NCBI GenBank assembly: GCA_017480545.1
Contig: JAFVAI010000102.1
Coordinates: 22,524-86,523 of the forward strand
Reading direction: 5' to 3'
Length of the DNA: 64,000 bases
Source of the DNA: Schwartzia sp. (in: firmicutes)
GTDB taxonomy: Bacteria; Bacillota; Negativicutes; Selenomonadales; Selenomonadaceae
Shown here: piece by piece, positions 25,795 through 33,848 of the stretch
How positions within the stretch are numbered: the stretch's first letter is position 1
How the letters are laid out: each line of letters opens with the position of its first letter
Notes under the pieces: generated by a model
What the model was told of the DNA's origin: nothing
Database searches by the model: none
What the model saw: only the letters and a program-made list of their open reading frames with translations
Made by a program: the position numbers and the translations under genes

Positions 25795-26058
25795 TTAATG
25801 ATCCCACTCACACCAAGTATTGCAATAGTTAGGATCGTTAGCCATGTAGCAGGCGCCTCCGGCAATTTTTTTCAAATTTTCTTCGTTTATTTCGAAGTCT
25901 GCCAGCTCCGCCACATACGCTTCGGCTTCATCCTTTGTCAGCGCAATGCCTTCGGTGTCCGCCAACTCAATAAGTTCGTCAGCATTTTTGCACTTCATCG
26001 CCTTAATCATCTGTTCTTTCGTAAGTTCATTTTTGTTGACTGGCTTGTTGACTGGCAT
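25795..26058 (-). CDS. Nif11-like leader peptide / RiPP precursor with Cys-containing core
   Basis: An 87-residue protein. Residues 12-67 are a Nif11-like leader: ELTKEQMIKAMKC...ADELIELADTEGIALTKDEAEAY, then a helix ending KKIAGG, the double-glycine cleavage site of peptidase-ABC exporters. The putative core after GG is ACYMANDPNYCNTWCEWDH, 19 residues with three cysteines. ATG 26058 follows GGGGGGAG. It is the second gene of a two-gene unit. Nif11-like leaders are known from lanthipeptide and other RiPP pathways, but no maturation or export gene is in this window, so the product is inferred. Confidence 0.8.
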   Translation of the reverse strand: MPVNKPVNKNELTKEQMIKAMKCKNADELIELADTEGIALTKDEAEAYVAELADFEINEENLKKIAGGACYMANDPNYCNTWCEWDH

Positions 26059-26110
26059 TTTAGAGCTCCCCCCCAATACTTGAAGTATAAAAAACTAACC
26101 TTTGCCCATG

Positions 26111-26350
26111 CTATTTCAGATGTTTATATCTGGCTGAGCCGTAGCTTCTTCCCCACTTGCCGCCGGCCACGTTTTGCAACGTGTCGCTGTCAAGTTCAAA
26201 ATCGGCAAGTTCTTCCAAGTACGTTTTTGCTTCTTCTTCGGTGATAGCAACGCCTCCGGATTTGGCCAGCGCCATTAATTCTTCCGCAGTGCTGCACTGC
26301 ATCGCTTTTTCAAGCATTTCTTTTGTGAGTTCGCTTCTGTTGATTGGCAT
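26111..26350 (-). CDS. Nif11-like leader peptide / RiPP precursor without Cys in core
   Basis: A 79-residue paralogue of the next gene: it shares MPINRSELTKEMLEKAM, AEELMALAKSGGVAITEEEA and the leader end LQNVAGG. After the GG the tail is KWGRSYGSARYKHLK, 15 residues, basic and without cysteine. Leader conservation with different cores is typical of Nif11-type precursor families. ATG 26350 follows GGTGGAGG. Both genes are AT-rich relative to their neighbours and sit behind a good promoter at 26412-26440. Confidence 0.78.
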   Translation of the reverse strand: MPINRSELTKEMLEKAMQCSTAEELMALAKSGGVAITEEEAKTYLEELADFELDSDTLQNVAGGKWGRSYGSARYKHLK

Positions 26351-26411
26351 TTTCAGAACCTCCACCAAAAATTAAAGAAACCGTACTTTCATAGTACTTT
26401 CTGAATCGCGA

Positions 26412-26440
26412 TTATAACAAAAAAATTCGTGAATTGCAAA
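26412..26440 (-). promoter_or_regulatory. Promoter of the Nif11-like gene pair
   Basis: Minus strand: TTGCAA (26435-26440), 17-base spacer, TATAAT (26412-26417), about 60 bases upstream of the first ATG. A small repeat AAAGTACTATGAAAGTAC lies between the -10 box and the ribosome site. Confidence 0.78.
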
Positions 26441-26467
26441 CCGAGACGATGAGGCGTGAGGTTTCTT

Positions 26468-26517
26468 GCAAAAAAGCTGTCGCGGGAAGAGAGCTTTCTT
26501 TCCGCGGCAGCTTTTTG
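26468..26517 (-). terminator. Terminator of the glycogen operon
   Basis: Minus strand stem AAAGCTGCCGCGGAAAG / CTTCCCGCGACAGCTTT (two mismatches) followed by TTTTTTGC, immediately after the stop codon of the amylase-glucanotransferase fusion. Confidence 0.82.
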
Positions 26518-26523
26518 CTTTGT

Positions 26524-29500
26524 TTACCGACCGTAAGTTTTCACCAACGCCGACAGTTTTTCCGCGACTTGGTCGTTCAGTTTTCCTTCTTTGATGCGCC
26601 AACCCCAGTTTCCCTCCGGGGTGCCGGGGAGGTTCATTCGGTGGCGGCCGCCGAGGGCCAAGATATCCTGCGCGGGTACGATGACCAACCTTGCTTCGGA
26701 GGCGTAGGCAAGTTCGACGAGTTTTTCCGCTGCCTGCTTTGCCGTTTCCGCGCCGTTCTGCTCCGTCTCGGGCATGACACCGAGCCATGCGGCGACTTTC
26801 GCTCGATCCTCATAGCCAAGGTCTTCCGCGTACCACCCCGCCGCCGTGTTGTTGTCATGGGTGCCGGTGTAGAGCGCGCAGTTTTCGGGCGCGGCGACAC
26901 CCGCCCGGGGCGTGCCGTTGCCGAGGCATTCAAACTCGATGACTTTCATGCCCGGCAGGCCGCTGGTTTCCAACAACTGTGCCACGTCGTCGGACTGCAC
27001 ACCGAGGTCTTCGGCAACGATGGGCAGATGGTCGCCGAGCCGCTGACGAAGCGCGTGCAAGAGCGCGATGCCGGGCCCCTTTTGCCATTTCCCGTTTTTC
27101 GCGGTGGTCTCCTTCGCGTCGACTTCCCAATAGGAAGCAAGGCCCCGGAAATGGTCGATGCGCACGATGTCCACCAGCCGAAGGAGGCGCGCCACGCGCT
27201 CCACCCACCAAGAGAAGTTGTCTCTTTTCATCTCATCCCAGTTGTAGAGCGGGTTGCCCCAAAGCTGGCCGTCTTCGCTGAAATAGTCCGGCGGGACGCC
27301 GGCGACTTTTTCCGGCCTGCCCTTTTCGTCGAGGGCGAACAGGGACCGATGCGCCCAGACATCGGCGCTGTTTTGCGCCAGATAGAGCGGCATATCGCCA
27401 AAAACGCGCACCCCCTTGGCGGCGGCGATATGATGGAGCGCCTGCCATTGGCGTTCAAACAAATATTGCTGGAATTTCACAAAGGCGATGTTGTCCGCCG
27501 CCCGCTTCCGGAGATCGGCGAGAGCCGAGGAATCGCGGTCGCGAAGGGCGGGCTCCCATTCCGTCCAAGCTTTGCCGCCGTTTTCCTCCGAAGCCGCCGT
27601 GAAGAGGGCGTAATCGTCGATCCACGAGGCTTCTTTCTCGCAGAAGTCCGCGAAGTCTTTCGGCGGGTTCTGGCGGAAGCGCTGCCACGCGCGGCGCAAG
27701 AGGCCGTTCTTGACCGCGCCGACGCGAACGTAGTTCACGGCGCTCGCGGTGCAGGGGCGAGCCTGCATAGAACCGCCCGCGTAAGAGCGGGCGACGCCGA
27801 GGGCGGTTTTGCCCCATTCGAGATCGACATCGGTGAGCCAGCCGTCCTCCGCGATTTTTTCCGGCGACAGGAGCAACGGGTTCCCGGCGAAGGCCGAGGG
27901 CGGCTGGTATGGCGAATTGCCCGGGCCGACGGGGCCGAGGGGCAAAATCTGCCAGACGCTCTGGCTCGCTTTTTGCAGGAAGCCGAGGAATTTCTCCGCC
28001 CGGTCGCCGAGGTCGCCGATGCCCCATTCCGAGGGGAAAGAGGTCGGGTGCAGCAACACGCCCGCCATGCGCGGGAAACGGCGCGGCGGTTTCTTTTCCT
28101 GCCAGACTTCGGCAGAGAGCGGCGCGAGGGTTACGCAGAGCTTGCCGCCCGTGATGGCGAGCGGCTGTTTCCCCTCGCCCTCCCGCGTGTTCGAGGTCTT
28201 GTCCGCCGCGTCCTGCCAAGCGTCCGTCCGGTACACGGACAGGAATTTTCCCGTGGCGAAGTCGCCGACGGGCAGCTCGACTTTGACCGTTTCCCGTCCC
28301 CGGTTCAGCGCGATAACGAAGGCGCCGTCCGCCGCCGCCTCGCCAAAACGGTCCGCGCCGCCGCGCACGACGCGGGCGTAAGCGTAGAGGTCGCCCTCGG
28401 CAACGAGCGGGATAAAATCGCCCGTGGAAAGGGCGGCGTTCTCATTGCGAAGGCGCACGGCCTCCCGCACTTTGACGCGGAGCGCGGCATCGCCGCCGCT
28501 CCAGTCGTACGGGGCGCGGTTGTACGGGTCGCGATAGCCTTGCATGGCAATCTCGTCGCCGTAATAAATCGACGGCATGCCGGGGAAGGTCATTTGCCAG
28601 ACGAAGGCGATTTCCAGCCGTGCCCGTGCCAACGCCAGATGCTCCGCATCGAGCCGGAACCCCGCCCGCTCCTTTTCGCTGGCGCCCGGCTCCGGCGCTT
28701 CGCCGAGGAGGGTGGTGACGCGCTCCACGTCGTGGCTGCCGACGAGATTCATCATCGCGTAAAAATTGTGCGCTGGATAATTTTCCCGCAGGCTCTCGAC
28801 ACGGCGGCAGGCTTCCCGTCCGTCCGCGCGCCCTAGCAGGAAGTCCAAGAGAATCGTGCGGAACGGATAATTCATCGCGCTGTCGATCTCATGCCCCGCG
28901 AGGTACATGCGCTGCTCGCCGTAGCTAGACTTGTTCGAGGCATCCTCCCAGACTTCGCCGATCATCGCCAAGTCTTTGTCCGTCTTTTTCAGTTCGCGGT
29001 AAAACGCTTGGGAAAATTTCGGCGGCAGCTCGTCGATGACATCCAGCCGCCAGCCGGAAACGCCGAGCTTCGCCCAATGATGCAGCACACTGTCCTCCGC
29101 CGTGATGATGAAATCCATATAGGAAGGCTCGGTCTCTTTCACGTTCGGCAACGTGTCGAAGCCCCACCAACTGTGATATTTGTGCGGGTATTCGATGAAG
29201 TCGTACCACTTCGCGTAGGGCGAATCCGGCGACTGCCACGCGCCCACCGAATCATAAGCGCCTTTTTTGTTGAAATAGCGGCTGTTCGAGCCTGTATGGC
29301 TGAAAACGCCGTCCAGAATGACGCGGATGCCCTGCGCCTTTGCCTCGCGGCAGAAGTCCGCGAACTCCTCGTTGGTGCCGAGGAGCGGGTCGATGTTTTT
29401 GTAATCGCCGGTGTCGTAACGGTGATTGCTCTCCGCCTCAAAGACGGGATTGAAGTAAATGACGGAAATGCCCAGTTCTTTCAGATACGGCAGCTTGGCG

Positions 29501-30135
29501 CGAACGCCGGCGATATTTCCGCCGTAAAAGTCATAGGCGATGATTTCCTTCGTGTCGGGATCCTTGTAATAGCAGGGCGCGTCCTTCCATGAGGCGTGGA
29601 GCACCGCGCCGTGCTTTTCCGCCTCGCGAATGTGCTCGCGATAGAAGCGGTCGGGAAAAATCTGGTACATGACCGCCCGGCGCATCCATGCGGGCGTTGC
29701 CGCGCCCACGTCGTAGACCGTGATCTGGAAAGACCCGGGCGGCACATCGCAAAGGCCGCCTTCGCCGCCGAGACCGCCGGTATTGCCGTAATAATAGACG
29801 CGATGGTCGACGATCAAAATGAAATAGTACCAAAGCAACCCGCCCGCTTCGGGCAAGTCGATGACCGCGCCGAACCAGCGCGCCGCATCAGAAAGAGGCA
29901 ACGGCTGTCCCGTTGCCTCTTGTTCTTCCGTATCGTTTTCCCCGCGGGCATACTCCGCCAACGGAACCAGCGTTTCACCGACGCCGTCGCGCCAGACGCG
30001 CACTTGCCCCTCCAAAGACGCCGCGCCTGCGACAGAGATCGCGAGGCGCACACGGCCGCCGGCCTCGGCCGCCCCCAACGGGAAGCGAAAAGCCGCGTCC
30101 CGCGAATCATGCTTAACCGTGAGCTGTACAGCCAA
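26524..30135 (-). CDS. malQ: Bifunctional GH13 alpha-glycosidase / GH77 4-alpha-glucanotransferase
   Basis: A 1203-residue fusion. Residues 1-140 are a beta-sandwich N-domain; 150-600 a GH13 barrel of neopullulanase/cyclomaltodextrinase type with GWRLDVIDEL (nucleophile Asp, about 362), MIGEVWED (acid Glu, about 392) and LVGSHDVER (Asp, about 465); a beta domain to about 680; and from about 686 (MAGVLLHPTSFPSEWGIGD) a full GH77 amylomaltase with RIDHFRG (about 992), VAEDLG (about 1040) and THDNNT (about 1093). Together they would trim and rearrange maltodextrins released from glycogen by GlgP. It is the last gene of the glycogen operon, 36 bases after glgA. Confidence 0.93.
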   Translation of the reverse strand: MAVQLTVKHDSRDAAFRFPLGAAEAGGRVRLAISVAGAASLEGQVRVWRDGVGETLVPLAEYARGENDTEEQEATGQPLPLSDAARWFGAVIDLPEAGGLLWYYFILIVDHRVYYYGNTGGLGGEGGLCDVPPGSFQITVYDVGAATPAWMRRAVMYQIFPDRFYREHIREAEKHGAVLHASWKDAPCYYKDPDTKEIIAYDFYGGNIAGVRAKLPYLKELGISVIYFNPVFEAESNHRYDTGDYKNIDPLLGTNEEFADFCREAKAQGIRVILDGVFSHTGSNSRYFNKKGAYDSVGAWQSPDSPYAKWYDFIEYPHKYHSWWGFDTLPNVKETEPSYMDFIITAEDSVLHHWAKLGVSGWRLDVIDELPPKFSQAFYRELKKTDKDLAMIGEVWEDASNKSSYGEQRMYLAGHEIDSAMNYPFRTILLDFLLGRADGREACRRVESLRENYPAHNFYAMMNLVGSHDVERVTTLLGEAPEPGASEKERAGFRLDAEHLALARARLEIAFVWQMTFPGMPSIYYGDEIAMQGYRDPYNRAPYDWSGGDAALRVKVREAVRLRNENAALSTGDFIPLVAEGDLYAYARVVRGGADRFGEAAADGAFVIALNRGRETVKVELPVGDFATGKFLSVYRTDAWQDAADKTSNTREGEGKQPLAITGGKLCVTLAPLSAEVWQEKKPPRRFPRMAGVLLHPTSFPSEWGIGDLGDRAEKFLGFLQKASQSVWQILPLGPVGPGNSPYQPPSAFAGNPLLLSPEKIAEDGWLTDVDLEWGKTALGVARSYAGGSMQARPCTASAVNYVRVGAVKNGLLRRAWQRFRQNPPKDFADFCEKEASWIDDYALFTAASEENGGKAWTEWEPALRDRDSSALADLRKRAADNIAFVKFQQYLFERQWQALHHIAAAKGVRVFGDMPLYLAQNSADVWAHRSLFALDEKGRPEKVAGVPPDYFSEDGQLWGNPLYNWDEMKRDNFSWWVERVARLLRLVDIVRIDHFRGLASYWEVDAKETTAKNGKWQKGPGIALLHALRQRLGDHLPIVAEDLGVQSDDVAQLLETSGLPGMKVIEFECLGNGTPRAGVAAPENCALYTGTHDNNTAAGWYAEDLGYEDRAKVAAWLGVMPETEQNGAETAKQAAEKLVELAYASEARLVIVPAQDILALGGRHRMNLPGTPEGNWGWRIKEGKLNDQVAEKLSALVKTYGR

Positions 30136-30171
30136 CTCTTGTCACTCCTTTGCGGGAATCGTTTTCCTGCC

Positions 30172-31620
30172 TTACCCGATCAGCCGCTCGTAGAGCGACT
30201 TATATTCCTTCGCCGAACGCGCCCAACTGTAATCGGAGTGCATCGCGTTCGTCATCAGAGCCTTCCAGCTGTTGAAATCGCGGAACAGCGTCAACGCCTT
30301 CTTGAGCGTGAACATCATGTCGTGGGCGTTGTAGTTCGGGAACAGGAAGCCATTGCCCTGCTGCGTCAGTTTGTCATAAGGGATGACCGTATCCACAAGG
30401 CCGCCGGTGGCGCGCACCACAGGGACCGTGCCATAGCGCATGGCGATGAGCTGGCCGATGCCGCAAGGCTCGTAAGCCGAAGGCATCAGGAAAATCGAAG
30501 CCGATGCGTAAATGCGCTGCGCCATCTCGTCGGAGAAGTAGATATTCGCCGACACCTTCGTCGGGTGGCGCCATGCCAGTTCGCGGAACCAATCCTCATA
30601 GACGCGGTCGCCGACGCCGAGCAGCACGAACTGCATATCCTCGTGCTCCAAAAGCTCGTCGAGAATCCGCACGACGAGGTCAAAGCCTTTCGGCTCCACG
30701 AGGCGCGAAACCATCGCGACAAGCGGCGTCTGCCGCGCCACCGGCAAATCAAGCATGCGCTGGAGCGCGACCTTGTTGTCGATTTTCTTTTCCATCGCGT
30801 CCGCCGCTGTGTATTTCGTGAACGGCTCGGTCAAGTACGGGTCGGTGGCGGGGTTGTAAAGATCCGTGTCGAGCCCGTTGACGATGCCGTAAAGATCGTC
30901 CGAACGTTTGCGGAGCAGGCCGTCGAGGCCCTCGCCGAAATACTCGTACTGGATTTCCTGCGCGTAGGTCTTGCTGACCGTCGTGATATTGTCCGCATAG
31001 ACAATCGCGCCTTTCATGAAGTTCACGGCATCGTAATATTCCAAGTCGCCGTTGGTGAAATACTGCCAGTCGAGGCCAAGGATGTCCTGCATGACATCCT
31101 TCGGGAACACGCCCTGATATTTCAGGTTGTGGATCGTGAAGACGGTCTTGATTTTCTCATAGCGCGCGTCGCCGATGTGGTCGAGGCGCAGATAAACATT
31201 GACGAGCGCCGTGTGCCAGTCGTTGGTGTGGATGACATCGGGCCAGAAGTCGTCCTGCGGCAGGATTTCCAGCACCGCGCGGCTGAAGAACGCGAAGCGC
31301 TCCGCGTCGTCGCCGTAACCATAGAAGCCGTCCCGATAGAAATATTCCTGGTTGTCGATGAAATAGAACGTGACGCCGTCCAGCTCCAGCTTGTCGATGC
31401 CGAGGAATTTCGTCCGCCAAGCCATCGTAAACTCGCCGTCATAGACGTGCTCCATCTTGTCGAGATATTCATGGGAAATTTTGCCGTACTTCGGCATGAC
31501 GACGCGCACGTCCACGCCTTGCTGTTTCAACGCTTTCGGCAGGGAACCGGCCACGTCCGCCAATCCGCCCGTCTTGATGAACGGAACGGCCTCGGACGCG
31601 ACATAGAGAACCTTCAACAT
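30172..31620 (-). CDS. glgA: Glycogen synthase (ADP-glucose), GT5
   Basis: A 482-residue GT5 enzyme. The N-terminal ADP-glucose site is KTGGLADVAGSLPKAL at residues 17-32, and the C-terminal lobe has SAYEPCGIGQLIAMRYG and ATGGLVDTV. It adds glucose from ADP-glucose to glycogen. ATG 31620 follows a perfect AAGGAGG. A 250-base gap with a repetitive element separates it from glgB upstream, yet no clear promoter was seen there. Confidence 0.95.
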   Translation of the reverse strand: MLKVLYVASEAVPFIKTGGLADVAGSLPKALKQQGVDVRVVMPKYGKISHEYLDKMEHVYDGEFTMAWRTKFLGIDKLELDGVTFYFIDNQEYFYRDGFYGYGDDAERFAFFSRAVLEILPQDDFWPDVIHTNDWHTALVNVYLRLDHIGDARYEKIKTVFTIHNLKYQGVFPKDVMQDILGLDWQYFTNGDLEYYDAVNFMKGAIVYADNITTVSKTYAQEIQYEYFGEGLDGLLRKRSDDLYGIVNGLDTDLYNPATDPYLTEPFTKYTAADAMEKKIDNKVALQRMLDLPVARQTPLVAMVSRLVEPKGFDLVVRILDELLEHEDMQFVLLGVGDRVYEDWFRELAWRHPTKVSANIYFSDEMAQRIYASASIFLMPSAYEPCGIGQLIAMRYGTVPVVRATGGLVDTVIPYDKLTQQGNGFLFPNYNAHDMMFTLKKALTLFRDFNSWKALMTNAMHSDYSWARSAKEYKSLYERLIG

Positions 31621-31715
31621 ATATAAAACCTCCTTACGGAAACTGCGGAGCCAGAACGGCTTCCGCGCTCCTGCTTATTTGCTTTGCCTATATCTTTCTT
31701 GATTGTCGTTATACT

Positions 31716-31854
31716 GCCTTCCCCTTGAGGGGAAGGTGGCGCGCGAAGCGCGACGGATGAGGTGTTCTCAACGTTGCGGCTGCGTTTATCGTTACGGCTT
31801 TCCACCTCATCCGTCAGACCTGCGGTCTGACACCTTCCCCTCAAAGGGGAAGGC
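31716..31854. repeat. MITE-like inverted-repeat element between glgB and glgA
   Basis: A 139-base element with inverted ends: left GCCTTCCCCTTGAGGGGAAG, right end its complement with one extra base. Each end is itself a palindrome (CCTTCCCC...GGGGAAGG). A second inverted block GACGGATGAGGTG / CACCTCATCCGTC lies inside, separated from the ends by two unrelated small hairpins (GCGCGAAGCGC and CAGACCTGCGGTCTG). The sequence motif is one I recognise as a common intergenic repeat in Firmicutes genomes. No coding capacity. Confidence 0.8.
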
Positions 31855-31869
31855 AAATCAAGCAATCCC

Positions 31870-33768
31870 TTATGTCTGCATTTTCAAATATACCGTCGCC
31901 AACGGCGGAATCGTCAGGGCGATGGACTGCGGGCGGTTGTGCCACGGGATGGTTTCCGTCTGGTGCGGTCCGCCCGTCGAGACGCCGGATCCGCCGTACT
32001 GCGTATCGTCGCTGTTGAACACCGCAAGATACGTTCCCACTTCCGGCACACCGATGCGATAGCCGTAATGAACCTCCGGCGTGAAGCTCGACACGACCAC
32101 CACATGATCCCGTCCGTTTTTCGCGCGGCGCACGAAAACGAGGATGCTGTGGTCCATATCGCTGCAATCGATCCACTCGAAGCCCCGCCAGTCGAAATCC
32201 ACCTGCCAGAAAGCGGGCTGGTCGTTGTAAAACTTGTTCAGCGCCTTTGAGTACCGCGACATTTCCTGATGCTTCGGGTAGCCCTCGACGAGGTGCCAGT
32301 CGAGGCTGTCGTCGAAGTTCCACTCGATGATATGCCCGAACTCGCCGCCCATGAACAAAAGCTTCTTGCCGGGATGCGCCATCCAGTAGCCGAAGAACGC
32401 CCGCAGTCCCGCGAACTTTTGCCAGTAGTCGCCGGGCATTTTCTCGATCAGCGAGCATTTGCCGTGAACTACCTCGTCGTGGGACAGCGGCAGCACAAAG
32501 TTCTCGGAAAACGCGTACATCAGCGAGAACGTCAGCTTGTCCTGGTTCCATTTCCGATAAATCGGGTCGAGGCTCATGTACTTCAGGACATCGTTCATCC
32601 AGCCCATGTTCCATTTGTAATTGAAGCCCATGCCGCCCATCCAGATTGGCTTCGAGATCATCGGCCAGGAGGTCGATTCCTCGGCAATCATCAATGCGTC
32701 GGGCAGGTACTCGAACACGGCCATGTTCAGCTGCTTCAGGAAGTCCATCGCTTCGAGGTTGCCGTTGCCGCCGTACTTGTTCGGCAGCCATTCGCCTTCC
32801 TCGCGCCCGTAGTTCAGGTAGAGCATATTCGCGACGGCGTCGATCCGGAGACCGTCGATATGGTATTCTTCCATCCAGAAAATCGCGTTGGAGATCAAAA
32901 AGCTTTTGACTTCGGTGCGCCCGTAATCGAAATTCGTGGTGCCCCAACCCTTGTTCTCCGCGCGCTGCTCGTTGTCCGACTCGTAGAGGTTCACGCCGTC
33001 GAACATCCGAAGCCCTTGGTCGTCCTTGCAGAAATGGCCGGGCACCCAGTCCATGATAATCGAGATGCCCGCCTGATGGGCTTTGTCCACAAAATACATG
33101 AAATCCGCAGGCGGCCCGTAACGGCTCGTCACCGCAAAGTAGCCCGTCGCCTGGTAACCCCAGGAGCCGTCGAAGGGATGCTCGCAAAGGGGCATCAGCT
33201 CGATATGGGTGTAGTTCATTTCCACCGCGTAGGCAATGAGCTGGTCGGCCAGCTCCCGGTAGGTCAGGTAGCCGCCGTCGAGGTGCCGCCTCCAAGAACC
33301 GAGATGCACCTCATACGTCAGCATCGGCTTTTCGTAGGACGAGCCTTTTTTCTTCGCCGCCAGAAACTCCGCGTCATGCCATTCGTATTCCGGAAAATCG
33401 TAGGTGCGCGAAGCCGTCAGCGGTTTTTTCTCGGCGTAAAAACCATAAGGGTCGGCCTTCATGATGTGCGGGCCACCCCATTGGGGCTCAATCGCGTATT
33501 TGTATACCGTGCCGGAAGGGAGCCCCGGAATAAACGCCGCCCATGTTTCTCCGTCACTGAGCCGTTCCATCGGGTGCTCGCGAGTGTCCCAGTTGTTGAA
33601 ATCGCCGACGACGCTCACTTCCCGCGCGTGGGGCGCCCATACCGCGAAGCGTACGCCGCGCTCGCCGCCCTGCTCCGTGTAATGCGCGCCGAGCATTTCG
33701 TAGGCGTGGTAATTGGTTCCCTGATGAAAAAGATAAAGGTCATAATCCGCCAAAGCCGCAGTTTTCAT
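31870..33768 (-). CDS. glgB: 1,4-alpha-glucan branching enzyme
   Basis: A 632-residue GH13/CBM48 protein: CBM48 domain at about residues 35-125 (VRFAVWAPHAREVSVVGDFN), then the catalytic barrel with DGLRIDAVANMLY (nucleophile), MIAEESTSWP (acid) and LSHDEVVHGK, and a C-terminal beta domain. It makes the alpha-1,6 branches of glycogen. ATG 33768 follows AAAGGGAA; the frame is open upstream but not conserved. It lacks the second N-terminal domain of longer GlgB forms. Confidence 0.95.
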   Translation of the reverse strand: MKTAALADYDLYLFHQGTNYHAYEMLGAHYTEQGGERGVRFAVWAPHAREVSVVGDFNNWDTREHPMERLSDGETWAAFIPGLPSGTVYKYAIEPQWGGPHIMKADPYGFYAEKKPLTASRTYDFPEYEWHDAEFLAAKKKGSSYEKPMLTYEVHLGSWRRHLDGGYLTYRELADQLIAYAVEMNYTHIELMPLCEHPFDGSWGYQATGYFAVTSRYGPPADFMYFVDKAHQAGISIIMDWVPGHFCKDDQGLRMFDGVNLYESDNEQRAENKGWGTTNFDYGRTEVKSFLISNAIFWMEEYHIDGLRIDAVANMLYLNYGREEGEWLPNKYGGNGNLEAMDFLKQLNMAVFEYLPDALMIAEESTSWPMISKPIWMGGMGFNYKWNMGWMNDVLKYMSLDPIYRKWNQDKLTFSLMYAFSENFVLPLSHDEVVHGKCSLIEKMPGDYWQKFAGLRAFFGYWMAHPGKKLLFMGGEFGHIIEWNFDDSLDWHLVEGYPKHQEMSRYSKALNKFYNDQPAFWQVDFDWRGFEWIDCSDMDHSILVFVRRAKNGRDHVVVVSSFTPEVHYGYRIGVPEVGTYLAVFNSDDTQYGGSGVSTGGPHQTETIPWHNRPQSIALTIPPLATVYLKMQT

Positions 33769-33848
33769 TATCTTTCCCTTTCTTGCCGTAACGCCTTGAA
33801 ACAAGTTTTGCCGCAAGCAAAACTGCCTATATCAATGAACGCAGTGCG

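Noticed and set aside
33805..33823. Hairpin GTTTTGC-CGCAA-GCAAAAC between glgB and glgP as a terminator
   Set aside because: No T run follows on the minus strand and the operon continues; it may only affect mRNA stability.
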